DNA of 64,000 nt from Roseiarcus sp963780825 (GCA_963780825.1 CAWADL010000024.1:1-64000), one strand, 5' to 3'; positions 9,401 through 17,769 are shown, counted from the first letter of the stretch. Notes: a model not told the origin generated them from the letters alone. Numbers and translations: made by a program.

Positions 9401-10556
9401 CGGAGGCTTCTCCAGCGCTCCGTTCTTTCAATTGCTGCTTGGCGACAGCGTCTTCATCGACAGGTTCCTGCGCTTCATCGGCGTGAAGCTCGCTCGATCG
9501 CCGGCGACGGGATCGAACTTCGGCACCGAGCAATCCTTCGAGAATCCGTTCTTCTGTTTCATCGGCGCCGGGACGGTCGCCTCCGACGGGCTGGTGATGG
9601 GCAACGTCAGCCTGTCGAGCCACGCCTTCAAGATCGGCGCGGCGCGCGTCGGCGCCGACAATTTCCTCGGCACCGACGTGTTCGTGCCGCCGGGCGCGCG
9701 CATCGGCGACAATTGCATGCTGGGCACCAAGGTGATGGCGCCGATCGACGGGCCGTTGCGCGAGAACGTCGGCCTGCTCGGCTCACCGTGCTTCGAAATA
9801 CCGCGAGCGGCCGCGCGCGACTTGGAGCTGGTTGGAAAAGTCAGCGCCGAGGAACGCGGCCGTCGGTTGGCCGCGAAGACGCGCCACAACCTCGCGACCA
9901 TGTCGATGGTGCTCGGCGCCGACGTCTTCAAGGCGTTTGTCGGCCTGTATGTGCTGGCGCTGACCGTCGAGTATTGGGGCTGGCGTAGCCTGCCGGCGAT
10001 GTCGGCGGCGCTCGCGGGGCTCGCGTTCTTCGTCATCGGCTTCGACATTCTCGTCGAGCGCGCCGCCTACGCTTTCCGGCGCATGCGGCCGCTCGTCGTG
10101 ACGAGCTTCGATCGCGCCTTCTGGGAGGTCGAGCGCTATTGGAAGCTGTCGGGCGCGGGAGCGCATGCGACGTTCTTCGCCGGCACGCCGTTCCGGCCGA
10201 TGATCATGCGCCTCGTCGGCGCGAAAGTCGGCCGCTGCGTGTACGACGACGGCGTCAACATGAGCGAGCGTTCGTTGGTGGAAATTGGCGACGGCGCGGT
10301 TCTCAACCAAGGCGTGATGTTGCAATCACACTCGCTGGAAGAGGGCGCCTACAAGTCCGATTTCATCCGCATCGGCGCGGGCTCGACGCTCGGCGTCGGC
10401 GCTTTCGTCCATTACGGCGTGACGATGGGCGAACGCACGCGGCTCGATCCCGACGCGTTCTTGATGAAGGGCGAGGTGACGCCCGTCGGCTCCCGCTGGC
10501 GAGGCAACCCCGCGCGGTTGATTGGGCGGCGCGTGTTCGCGATGGCGGCGGAGTGA
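6455..10556 (+). CDS. Pls/PosA-type non-ribosomal peptide synthetase (A-PCP-membrane-tandem C-terminal domains), one frameshift
   Basis: About 1365 aa when joined. Order: adenylation domain (A3 motif YTSGTTGRPKG near 7050, FDFSIEELW near 7188, SYGPTEAT near 7450, A10-like SNKADRGKLP near 8045); peptidyl-carrier domain with phosphopantetheine site YGAHSLL near 8215; then several membrane segments interleaved with three related soluble regions carrying hexapeptide-type repeats (for example GARIGDNCMLGTKV, about 9690). No condensation or thioesterase domain is seen. This is the layout of Pls, the epsilon-poly-lysine synthetase, and its relatives. By hand alignment to GrsA the pocket residues read D-F-E-C-L-G-S-V-T-K, like codes for basic diamino acids. 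The break is near 6900: removing the G at about 6902 joins SRAKLT to ITHQRFADRFADTPLMV. The start is uncertain (GTG 6455, or ATG 6575 before LRWRYGERLE). The product is unknown. Confidence 0.85.
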
Positions 10557-11143
10557 TTGATCTGGCCGCGCGGCTAGCGGCCCGCGGCGCCATCTTGCTA
10601 GCCCGTCGCATTGCTGAAGGCGACGAACACGCCTTTCTCGATTTGTCCGAGCCGCTGGGTCGCCGCCGCGCCAGCGGAGCGGCGAGGATTGCCGCGCGGA
10701 CGGCGCTTGCGACGCTCGGGGGCGACGACGCGGCGCCGCTGGCGCGCTCGCCAGGGGGCTATCCGCTCTGGCCTTCGGGCTTTGTCGGCTCGTTAGCGCA
10801 CGACGAGGCGCTCGCGGTGGCCCTGGTCGCCCCAGCCACCCGCTTCGCCGCCTTGGGCGTCGATGTCGAACCTTGCGAGCCGCTGCCAGAGGATGTCGCG
10901 GAAATCGCGCTGCTGCCAGTCGAGCGCCGCGCCGCCGCCGCCGATGCGCCGCTGGGTCGGGCGATCTTCGCGGCCAAGGAGGCGGTTTACAAAGCGGTCA
11001 ACCCGTTCGACGGGACGACGCTGGAATACGAGGACATCGAGGTGGACTTCGCTGGGAGATGCGCTCGGTTGCGCGATGGGCGCACGTTGCAGCTTGACTG
11101 GGCGCGGGGAAGCCACTGGATCGTGGCGGTGACGCTGAAGTGA
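10553..11143 (+). CDS. 4'-phosphopantetheinyl transferase (Sfp type)
   Basis: Moves the phosphopantetheine arm of CoA onto a carrier-protein serine. The 196-aa protein starts at GTG 10553, overlapping the synthetase stop (GTGA), so the two are translationally coupled. The metal-binding motif GVDVEPCEP (residues about 102-110) and the catalytic FAAKEAVYKAV (about 140-150) are both present, with an upstream SLAHDEALAVALV segment typical of Sfp/EntD enzymes. The overlap makes the upstream carrier domain its likely partner. Confidence 0.9.
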   Translation: MIDLAARLAARGAILLARRIAEGDEHAFLDLSEPLGRRRASGAARIAARTALATLGGDDAAPLARSPGGYPLWPSGFVGSLAHDEALAVALVAPATRFAALGVDVEPCEPLPEDVAEIALLPVERRAAAADAPLGRAIFAAKEAVYKAVNPFDGTTLEYEDIEVDFAGRCARLRDGRTLQLDWARGSHWIVAVTLK

Positions 11144-11148
11144 ACCGC

Positions 11149-11206
11149 GGAGCGTGGCGTCCACGCCGGCGCGCCCCGCGACGTCGGCGTGGACGCCGAC
11201 GCTCCG
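11149..11206. repeat. Bipartite hairpin repeat, family D (copy 2)
   Basis: GGAGCGTGGCGTCCACGCC and GTCGGCGTGGACGCCGACGC halves, 5 bp after the PPTase stop. Here both halves are of the 'GTGGAC' subtype. Confidence 0.8.
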
Positions 11207-11260
11207 ATTTGGCGCTTGAGGTAAGTAACCTCCGCTTTTCTTATGACGCGAAGACGCCGC

Positions 11261-11279
11261 TTGTGATATCTTTTCACAA
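11261..11279. promoter_or_regulatory. Palindromic operator candidate at the mntA start
   Basis: TTGTGA-N7-TCACAA, with inner symmetry (TTGTGATATCTTTTCACAA), ends on the first base of the mntA start codon. Toxin-antitoxin operons are usually self-repressed at such sites. No Shine-Dalgarno fits in front of the ATG, so the transcript may have a very short leader. Confidence 0.45.
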
Positions 11280-11575
11280 TGGAAAGGCACGAAATCCTCG
11301 ACCGGCTTCGCGCGAATGAAAGCGCGCTACGCGAGCTCGGCGTAACTCATGCCGCCGTGTTCGGTTCGCGCGCGCGTGGCGATAATCGTCCGGGCAGCGA
11401 CACTGACATCATGATCGATGTCGATCCGGCTGCGCACATCTCGGTCTATGACTACGTGGGCCTGAAGGAATATATAGCGGCTCTATTCGACGGTCCCGTC
11501 GACGTCGTAAGCCGTAACGGCCTGAAGCCTTGGGTTCGTCCCGCGGCGATCGCCGACGCGGTCTATGCATTCTGA
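11279..11575 (+). CDS. mntA: MNT-domain nucleotidyltransferase, MntA-type antitoxin
   Basis: A 98-aa minimal nucleotidyltransferase. The GSxARG...SDxD signature is seen as FGSRARGDNRPGSDTDIMIDVD (residues about 30-50), including both catalytic aspartates. In characterised pairs the MntA protein AMPylates a Tyr of the partner HepT and so silences it. The gene overlaps hepT by 11 bp, the usual antitoxin-first order. Sequence and context both support the call. Confidence 0.88.
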   Translation: MERHEILDRLRANESALRELGVTHAAVFGSRARGDNRPGSDTDIMIDVDPAAHISVYDYVGLKEYIAALFDGPVDVVSRNGLKPWVRPAAIADAVYAF

Positions 11576-11918
11576 CCCCGCCTTCACTCCGCTACGCGAC
11601 ATTCTCTACCACATCGATCTTGCGCAATCCTTCGCCGCAGGCCTCGACAGCGCGACATTCCCTCGAGACTTGCGCACGATTTTCGCCGTAACGCGTTGCC
11701 TCGAAATCATTTCTGAAGCGTCGCGGCGATTACCGCAATCGTTGAAGGACCGTAACCCGTCGATCCCCTGGAAACGCATGGCCGGCGCCGGCAATGTGTA
11801 CCGGCACGACTACGAGGACGTTGCCGCCAATTACGTCTGGGATACGCTGCAAAACGACTTGCCGCATTTGCGCGCAGTCACAGAAGCGGAACTACACCAG
11901 CTCGGCGACGCCAACTAA
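11565..11918 (+). CDS. hepT: HepT-like (DUF86) toxin, variant active-site motif
   Basis: A 117-aa helical DUF86 protein overlapping mntA. HepT toxins act on RNA through R-x4-H-x-Y; the Tyr is the AMPylation target. Here the site reads GNVYRHDY (about residues 75-82): His and Tyr are kept, but the usual Arg five places before the His is Gly, and an Arg stands directly before the His. This variant fits the GN-x-x-RH-x-Y subgroup of DUF86. Family assignment is strong; whether it is catalytically equal to classical HepT is not known from the sequence. Confidence 0.85.
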   Translation: MHSDPAFTPLRDILYHIDLAQSFAAGLDSATFPRDLRTIFAVTRCLEIISEASRRLPQSLKDRNPSIPWKRMAGAGNVYRHDYEDVAANYVWDTLQNDLPHLRAVTEAELHQLGDAN

Positions 11919-11923
11919 AGTAC

Positions 11924-12833
11924 TTACCCACCCGCCATGCGCCCCGCCAAATCCTGCGCCTGCCGCTTCAGCGCCGAATAGAAAGGCGCCTGTTTGACCC
12001 TCTCGCCGACGCAGGCAAGCCACGCGCGCGCGCCTTCGGACGTCGCCGCGTTGCTGGCTTTGTCCAGCGCCTCGTCCTTCGAGCCGCCCGCCGCATAGGC
12101 TTTCGCGAGCGCCGCCGATTTGGCCTGCGCCCGCGTCCAGATGGTCTTGCAGACTGGGTATTCGGGAATTTTCACCCCCGCCGTCACTTCGGCGATCAGC
12201 GCCCGCTCGCCCTTTATAACGGCAACCACCAACCGATCGACCGGCGTCGGATCGTCGACCTGCGCGCGCCGACCGATCCCCGCGAATACGAACTCCACGC
12301 CCACGGGCTTGGCGATGCCGATCTCGCCCGCCCAACCAAAGGCCGAATCCGAGCCGAAAGCGAAGGTATAGAAATTGTCCGATCGCAGAGCGTCTTCAAC
12401 TTTGCCCGGGGTGCGAAAGGCCGCGTCGGGTTCGGCGGCGCGCTGCTTCAACCATCCTTCGAGCAGCGGCTTGGTCGTCACGACGAGCACCGATCCGTCC
12501 TCAGCGCCCGCGGTCGGGGCGAAGGCCAGCCCGTCGAGCATGTCGACCCCCATGCCTTCCTGGCTCAGAGTTCTCAAGATTGATCTTCGGCGTCTTGGCG
12601 AAGCCCTCGACGCGCACAGGGCCGACAATCTCGATCAGACGCTTTTGCAAACCGGCAAGCGCCGCCTCGTCCGCCGCGCGCGCTTTTTCGTCCTCATGCT
12701 TGCTGGCGTCGAGCACCTTGACAGTGGCGATGCCCTTGTCGCGCTCAGCCCAATAGGCATCTTCCGGCGAGGCCGCGCGCGCCGTTGTAGCGAGCCCCAG
12801 CGCGATGGCGAGGGACAGCGGAATGCGACGCAT
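11924..12833 (-). CDS. Secreted protein of unknown function, frameshifted
   Basis: Starts at ATG 12833 with a signal peptide (MRRIPLSLAIALGLATTARA, cut before ASPEDAYW). A short helical region (to FAKTPKINLE) is in one frame and the remaining 225 aa (LSQEGMGVDMLDGLAFAP onward) in another; one indel lies near 12565-12580. The C-terminal part is mixed alpha/beta, with Cys in YPVCKTIW and WLACVGE that could pair in the periplasm. I do not recognise the family. Tail-to-tail with hepT, 5 bp apart. Confidence 0.55.
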
Positions 12834-12999
12834 GTATTTCTCCCTCAACCCACCCACGGATTAGCCCGACTTCGGTTGGCCACATGTGGGCCGGGCCACG
12901 ACGCGGGACAGTCAACTTATCGCGCGCGCCTAAGCCGAAGCTGGCGTATCCAAACGACGCGGCTACTCTTGGCCAACACCCAACCGGAGCCAATGCCCG

Positions 13000-13773
13000 A
13001 TGAACCTTGATCTCAACGGACGCATCGCCCTCATCACGGGCGGTTCGAAAGGCATTGGCTTCGCCTGCGCTGAGATCCTGCTGCGGGAGGGCGCTCGCGT
13101 CGCCATCGCCTCGCGTAACCGCGCCAACATCGACGCGGCGCTCGCCAAACTTCCCGGGGCGATGGGCGTCGCGGCGGATTTCGTCGACGCCGCCGCCGCG
13201 CTCGCCGCCATCGACGAGGTCGAAGCCCGCCTCGGCCCTATCGATCTCCTGGTGAATTCCGCGGGCGCCGCGAAACGCACTCCGGTCGACGAACTGACGC
13301 CCGCCGCATGGCGGGCCGGCTTCGACGCCAAGTTCTTCTCCTACGTCAACGCCTTCGATCCGCTGGTCAAGCGCATGGCCGCACGCGGGCGGGGCGTGAT
13401 CGTCAACGTCATCGGCATCGGCGGCAAGGTCGCGTCGCCCACACATCTCCCGGGCGGCTCGGCGAACGCCGCGCTGATGCTCGCCACCGCCGGGCTGGCC
13501 AACGCCTATGCCGACAAAGGCGTGCGGGTCGTCGGCGTCAACCCCGGCCTCACAGCTACCGGGCGTGTCGCCGAGGGTCTGGCCGCCACCGCGCGGGCGT
13601 TGGGCGTCGATATCGAGGAAGCGCGGCGGCGCGAGGTCGCCGCGATTCCGCTCGGCCGGGCGGCCACCCCCGAGGAGATCGCCGAGGTCGTCGCGTTTCT
13701 TGGCTCGGATCGCGCGGCCTATATCACAGGGGTGACTATTGGCATGGACGGCGCGCGCTATCCCGCGCTTTAA
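13000..13773 (+). CDS. SDR-family protein without the catalytic Tyr-Lys pair
   Basis: A 257-aa Rossmann protein. The cofactor motif GGSKGIGFA (residues 14-22) and NSAGAAKR (NAG-like, about 87) are clear, and the C-terminus has the usual PEEIAEVVAFLGSDRAAYITGVTIGMDG. Where SDRs have Y-x3-K, this protein reads GGSANAAL, so Tyr becomes Gly and Lys becomes Asn. A subgroup of SDR homologues shares this gap; their reaction is not established. Normal length and intact fold suggest a working gene, but ordinary SDR chemistry is unlikely. Confidence 0.85.
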   Translation: MNLDLNGRIALITGGSKGIGFACAEILLREGARVAIASRNRANIDAALAKLPGAMGVAADFVDAAAALAAIDEVEARLGPIDLLVNSAGAAKRTPVDELTPAAWRAGFDAKFFSYVNAFDPLVKRMAARGRGVIVNVIGIGGKVASPTHLPGGSANAALMLATAGLANAYADKGVRVVGVNPGLTATGRVAEGLAATARALGVDIEEARRREVAAIPLGRAATPEEIAEVVAFLGSDRAAYITGVTIGMDGARYPAL

Positions 13774-13970
13774 GGCTTGATCCTGAACGGAAATTCATAA
13801 AGCCCTATAATCCCAAGCGATTTTTTTTGACCGCCGTCAATCCGCCCCTTTTTCGACGCGATGGAACCCGTTTCCCACGGTCCAATCGACGACGGGAAGG
13901 GGCGGCTCGCGTCGAAACGCCGGGCAGCGCATGCACTCCCGAGAGGTGCCTCAAGGACAGGAGCTTCGGC

Positions 13971-14348
13971 ATGAACCTCAAGAGCAAAATGATAGCTACA
14001 GTCGCCGCGTTGACCATCGGGTTGGCCGCGGCTTCCACGACGGCGTCCGCCGGCCCGCACTTCCACGGCGGCGGCGGCGGCGGCGGTCACTGGGGCGGCG
14101 GCGGTGGTCATTGGGGCGGCGGCGGCGGTCACTGGGGCGGCGGTGGTGGCCACTGGCACGGCGGCGGCTGGCACGGCGGATACGGCGGCGGCGGTTGGGG
14201 CTACGGCGGCTGGGGCCCGGCGCTGGGCTTGGGCCTCGTTGCCGGCGCGGTCGCTGGCGGCGCCTACTACGGCAACTGCTATCGCAATCAGCCATACTAC
14301 GACGAGTATGGCAACTACATGGGCAGCCACACTGTAAACGTCTGCTGA
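13971..14348 (+). CDS. Secreted Gly/His/Trp-rich repeat protein (paralogue 1)
   Basis: A 125-aa protein with signal peptide MNLKSKMIATVAALTIGLAA cut near ASA-GP. Then come tandem G5-H-W repeats (four HW pairs between residues about 35 and 70), a Gly/Tyr-rich part, a short hydrophobic stretch GLGLVAGAVAGGAYYG, and an end with two Cys (NCY and NVC). The start at 13971 is set by the signal peptide; the frame is open upstream only because of base composition. The next gene is a clear duplicate, including part of the 5' region. Function unknown; His and Gly content would allow metal or surface binding. A terminator follows. Confidence 0.85.
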   Translation: MNLKSKMIATVAALTIGLAAASTTASAGPHFHGGGGGGGHWGGGGGHWGGGGGHWGGGGGHWHGGGWHGGYGGGGWGYGGWGPALGLGLVAGAVAGGAYYGNCYRNQPYYDEYGNYMGSHTVNVC

Positions 14349-14382
14349 AGAGAGCGAATTCGTCCCTCGGGACTGCGCTGCT

Positions 14383-14405
14383 GGCCCCGCTTCTGCGGGG
14401 CCTTT
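14383..14405 (+). terminator. Intrinsic terminator
   Basis: GGCCCCGC-TTCT-GCGGGGCC stem-loop (14383-14402) followed by TTTTT, 35 bp after the first Gly/His-rich gene. Confidence 0.9.
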
Positions 14406-14623
14406 TTATTTCGGGCCTGGTAGAAGCGCCCAGGAGTCTGAACGAACATTCATTTGAACAGCTTGATCACGATTAAATTTACCGGCCGCCGTAAGGTTAC
14501 CGGCGTTTTGATCTTTTGGAACCTGTTTCGCATCGCCACGTTGGTTTGGCGAAGGGGTGTCAGCGCGGGCTGAAGCCCAGCGCGGGAAATCCCTAAGAGG
14601 CATTCGAGACTAGGAGTATCGTC

Positions 14624-15073
14624 ATGAACTTGAAGAGCACTCTCATAGCTTCGCTGGCGGCCCTGACCCTTGGCTTGGCCGCGGCGTCGCCCGCATCCGC
14701 GATGCGCATGGGCGGTGGTGGCGGCGGTGGCCACTTTGGCGGCGGCGGTGGCGGCGGCCACTGGGGCGGCGGCGGTGGCGGCGGTCATTGGGGCGGCGGC
14801 GGTGGCGGCGGTCATTGGGGTGGCGGTGGCGGCCACTGGCATGGCGGCGGCGGCTACGGGGGTGGATACGGCGGTTGGGGCTGGGGCGGTTTAGGCCTTG
14901 GCTTGGCGGCGGGCGCCTTAGCCAGCGGGGCCTACTACGGCGGCTACGGGTATCCCTACTATGACGGCGGCTACGACTACGGCTACGACGCTCCGTACGG
15001 GGGCGGCGGTTGCCCGACCCGTCCGGTTTACGACCGCGCTGGCAACTACCTTGGCCGTCAGCCGGTTTGCTAA
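14624..15073 (+). CDS. Secreted Gly/His/Trp-rich repeat protein (paralogue 2)
   Basis: A 149-aa protein with signal peptide MNLKSTLIASLAALTLGLAA cut near ASA-MR, then G7-H-(F/W) units, G5-HWHGGGG, a Tyr/Asp-rich part (YDGGYDYGYDAPYG) and two Cys near the end (GGGCPTRP, QPVC). The signal peptide, the hydrophobic GLGLGLAAGALASGAYYGG and the N-Y-x-G ending match paralogue 1, so this is a tandem duplication with drift in repeat length (G7 units instead of G5). Its own 5' region echoes that of paralogue 1, which suggests separate but similar control. Confidence 0.85.
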   Translation: MNLKSTLIASLAALTLGLAAASPASAMRMGGGGGGGHFGGGGGGGHWGGGGGGGHWGGGGGGGHWGGGGGHWHGGGGYGGGYGGWGWGGLGLGLAAGALASGAYYGGYGYPYYDGGYDYGYDAPYGGGGCPTRPVYDRAGNYLGRQPVC

Positions 15074-15118
15074 CGAATAACGCCTAACGCGAACTCCTCC
15101 CCTCGCGTCAGGCGTGAA

Positions 15119-15142
15119 GGGCCCCGCTTCGGCGGGGCCTTT
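15119..15142 (+). terminator. Intrinsic terminator
   Basis: GGCCCCGC-TTCG-GCGGGGCC with a UUCG tetraloop, then TTTCG. It is nearly identical to the terminator of paralogue 1 and stops just before the convergent anmK end. Confidence 0.88.
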
Positions 15143-15145
15143 CGT

Positions 15146-16228
15146 TTATGAGCGCGGCCAAAATACGCCGCCTAGCATCGGGGCGGGCGCGCCCGTTGTC
15201 GTAGGCAGGGAAAGCGGTAGGCCCCGTCGCGAACGCAAAGCGAGATGCGCGAAACAGGCGGCTTCCAGATAGTCGCCATTCTCTCCGATCACCTCAACCG
15301 GTTCGACACTAACGCCAAGACGCGCGGATAATCTGCTCATCAAGGTGCTGTTCTTTCGGCCGCCGCCGCAGACAAGCCAGCGCTTCGGCGGTTCCGGCGC
15401 CTGATCTAGGGCCGCTGCGGTGGCCTCGACTGTGAATGCTGTAAGAGTGGCGGCGCCATCCGAGTCTGAGAAAGCGTCTGCTCCCGCCAGCATCGACTGA
15501 AAGTGGTTTCGATCGAGGGATTTTGGCGCAGGGCGAGTGAAGTAGGGATCCTGCATCCACACCGCCAGCGTCTCCTGATCGACCTGCCCCGAAGCTGCGA
15601 GCGCGCCATTCTGGTCGTGGCTGTACCCCCGCCTTCGGCGAACGAAATCGTCGATGGGCGCGTTCGCCGGCCCCGTGTCGAACGCGATAATCTCGCCGTT
15701 CGCGCCGAGGTAGGTAACGTTTCCGACGCCGCCCCAATTGAGAAACATCAACGGGCGTTCGAGATTGGCGGCGAGCGCGGCGTGATAAAGCGGAACTAGC
15801 GGCGCGCCCTCCCCTCCCGCCGCCACATCGGCGCTACGGAAATCGCAGACCACGTCGATCCCGAGGCGAGCCGCCGCGCGGGCCCCGTCACAGAGCTGGC
15901 GGGTGAAGCGCTCCTGGGGCCGATGCAGCACGGTCTGGCCATGCAGGCCAACAAGCGCGATGGAATCTCGCGCAATCCCATGATCGACGAGAAACGCTTC
16001 AACCGCCGCGACATGCGCATCCGTCACGTCGCGCTCTAGCTCGGCAAGCGGGCTTCGCCCGAGTTCAGGATCGGCGACAACCTCGCGCAAGCGCGCGGTG
16101 ACCGCCGCGGGATAATCATAAGTCCCGCCCGGTCCGACCTTCGCGATCGTCTCGCCGTCGCCGTCGAGCAGCGCGACGTCGATGCCGTCCATCGACGTGC
16201 CGCTGATGACGCCGATCGCGCGAGTCAT
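15146..16228 (-). CDS. anmK: Anhydro-N-acetylmuramic acid kinase
   Basis: Phosphorylates and opens 1,6-anhydro-MurNAc during peptidoglycan recycling. About 360 aa from ATG 16228 (MTRAIGVISGTSMDGIDVAL). The GTSMDGID phosphate-binding motif is at residues 10-17, with VGLHGQTVLHRP, VCDFRSADVAAGGEGAPLVP, FLNWGGVGNVTYL and the nucleotide-site VCGGGRKNSTLM all in family order. The start overlaps the stop of the FAH gene (ATGA); upstream extension to 16279 lies inside that gene. Confidence 0.95.
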   Translation of the reverse strand: MTRAIGVISGTSMDGIDVALLDGDGETIAKVGPGGTYDYPAAVTARLREVVADPELGRSPLAELERDVTDAHVAAVEAFLVDHGIARDSIALVGLHGQTVLHRPQERFTRQLCDGARAAARLGIDVVCDFRSADVAAGGEGAPLVPLYHAALAANLERPLMFLNWGGVGNVTYLGANGEIIAFDTGPANAPIDDFVRRRRGYSHDQNGALAASGQVDQETLAVWMQDPYFTRPAPKSLDRNHFQSMLAGADAFSDSDGAATLTAFTVEATAAALDQAPEPPKRWLVCGGGRKNSTLMSRLSARLGVSVEPVEVIGENGDYLEAACFAHLALRSRRGLPLSLPTTTGAPAPMLGGVFWPRS

Positions 16229-16923
16229 TCCGCCGCGCCGATCCGCGTCGTCAGCGTCGCCACGCCCGCGATTGCGCATTCCAGCAAATCGCCGGGCGCG
16301 ACGGGCCCGACGCCGGCCGGCGTGCCGGTGAAGATGAGATCGCCGGGCCCCAGATGATAGAAGCCCGAGAGATGCGCGATGATCTCCGGCACGGACCAGA
16401 CAAGGCCGGAAATGTTGTCGTTTTGCTTGATCGCGCCGTTCTGACTCAGCGTGATCGCGGCGTTGGTAATATGTCCGATCTTCGCCGCCGGCGCGATCGT
16501 CGAGACCGGCGCGCTCGCCTCGACATCCTTGCCAAGCGCCCAGGGCCGTTGTTTGGAGCGCTCGGAAATCTGCAAGTCGCGGCGCGTCATGTCGAGGCCG
16601 CAGGCGTAGCCGTAAACGGCCTCCAGCGCGGAGTTTTTGTTGATCTTGTAAGCCGGCGCGCCGAGCGCGACGACGAGCTCGACCTCGAAGTGATAGTTGG
16701 TTGTTCCCGGAGGATAGCCGATCGTATCGCCGTCCTGCCGCAGCGCTGTCGTGCTTTTGCAGAAATAGAAGGGCTTTTCTCGATCGACGGTGTGACCCAT
16801 CTCTTTCGCGTGTTCTTCGTAGTTGCGCCCGACGCAGAAGATGCGCGCGACCGGGTAGCGCCTGGACTCGCCCAGCACCGGAAGCGAGGCGAGAGGTTGC
16901 GGCGGAAACAGATAATCGCTCAT
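16225..16923 (-). CDS. Fumarylacetoacetate hydrolase (FAH) family protein
   Basis: A 232-aa FAH-fold enzyme. IFCVGRNYEEHAKEMGH (about 28-44), FFCKSTTALRQDGD, and the metal ligands in FEVELVVALG (Glu-x-Glu) and ACGLDMTRRDLQ are visible, then the C-terminal GDLIFTGTPAGVGPV. Such enzymes act on C-C bonds of 2-oxo or dioxo acids, or as oxaloacetate decarboxylases; the substrate cannot be told. Coupled by 4-bp overlap to anmK, though no shared pathway is evident. Confidence 0.9.
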   Translation of the reverse strand: MSDYLFPPQPLASLPVLGESRRYPVARIFCVGRNYEEHAKEMGHTVDREKPFYFCKSTTALRQDGDTIGYPPGTTNYHFEVELVVALGAPAYKINKNSALEAVYGYACGLDMTRRDLQISERSKQRPWALGKDVEASAPVSTIAPAAKIGHITNAAITLSQNGAIKQNDNISGLVWSVPEIIAHLSGFYHLGPGDLIFTGTPAGVGPVAPGDLLECAIAGVATLTTRIGAAE

Positions 16924-16945
16924 GGCGGACCTTTTTGCTGAAAAA

Positions 16946-17533
16946 CTACGCGGCGCCGCGATTGGCGCCGGGAACCCACAACACGTCGCTGGCGCCGCGA
17001 TTGTTGGCGAAGCGGGCGGCGACGAACAGATAATCGGAGAGCCGGTTGATATAGGCCAAGGCCGGCGCGCCGATGCTCTCCTGGCTCGCCAGCAACGTGA
17101 TCGCCCGCTCGGCGCGACGGCAAACAGTGCGCGCCTGATGCAGCGCCGCGGCCGCGGGCGCGCCGCCCGGCAGCACGAAGGATTTGAGCGGCTCCAACTC
17201 GGCGTTCAAATCGTCGATCGCGCGCTCCAGCGCCTCAACTTGGGTCGGAACCATCCGCAGCGCTTGCGTCGTTGACTGCTCCTCCGGAAAACAGAGGTCG
17301 GCGCCGAGATCGAACAGATCGTTCTGCGCGCGCGCCAGCGTCGCATCGATGCGCTTCAGATCCTCGTCGTCGGCAAGCGTGTGCAGCCGCGCCAGGCCGA
17401 TCACGCAATTGAGCTCATCGACCTCGCCATAGGCGGCGATGCGCGCGTCGTGTTTGGGCCGACGTTTGCCGTCGCCAAGGCCGGTGTCGCCGGCGTCGCC
17501 GGTGCGGGTGTAGATCTTGTTGAGACGAACCAC
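16946..17533 (-). CDS. Cob(I)yrinic acid a,c-diamide adenosyltransferase, PduO type
   Basis: Makes adenosylcobalamin from cob(I)alamin and ATP. The 195-aa protein begins at GTG 17533, 2 bp after the stop of the small membrane-protein gene. The ATP-binding N-terminus KIYTRTGDAGDTGLGDG (residues about 5-21) and the C-terminal CRRAERAI and NRLSDYLFVAAR motifs define the PduO type. The open frame continues upstream without homology. Confidence 0.93.
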   Translation of the reverse strand: MVRLNKIYTRTGDAGDTGLGDGKRRPKHDARIAAYGEVDELNCVIGLARLHTLADDEDLKRIDATLARAQNDLFDLGADLCFPEEQSTTQALRMVPTQVEALERAIDDLNAELEPLKSFVLPGGAPAAAALHQARTVCRRAERAITLLASQESIGAPALAYINRLSDYLFVAARFANNRGASDVLWVPGANRGAA

Positions 17534-17535
17534 CC

Positions 17536-17727
17536 TCAATGCCTCCGAATGTAGAGCGCGAGCATGATGGCGACGATCGCCGCGAATTGCAGCCCGACGC
17601 GCCAGCGCATCAGCATCTGCGAGCGGCTCGGCGAGCCGCCGCGCATCATATTGACGAGCCCCGCGACAAGCGCGACCAGAACGAGCAGCGTGGCGACGCC
17701 GACGATGGAGCCGGAGATAGAGGGCAT
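17536..17727 (-). CDS. Small two-helix membrane protein
   Basis: A 63-aa protein with two hydrophobic helices (VGVATLLVLVALVAGLVNMM and LQFAAIVAIMLALYI) and a basic turn SPSRSQMLMRWRVG between them. This matches 'twin transmembrane' (HIG1-like) proteins often placed just before the PduO-type gene in this order. 2 bp separate it from that gene, so the pair is an operon. Function unknown. Confidence 0.8.
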   Translation of the reverse strand: MPSISGSIVGVATLLVLVALVAGLVNMMRGGSPSRSQMLMRWRVGLQFAAIVAIMLALYIRRH

Positions 17728-17769
17728 TCGCCAAGCTTACCCCGAGCCGGCGCCGCGGGAAAGCGCCGT

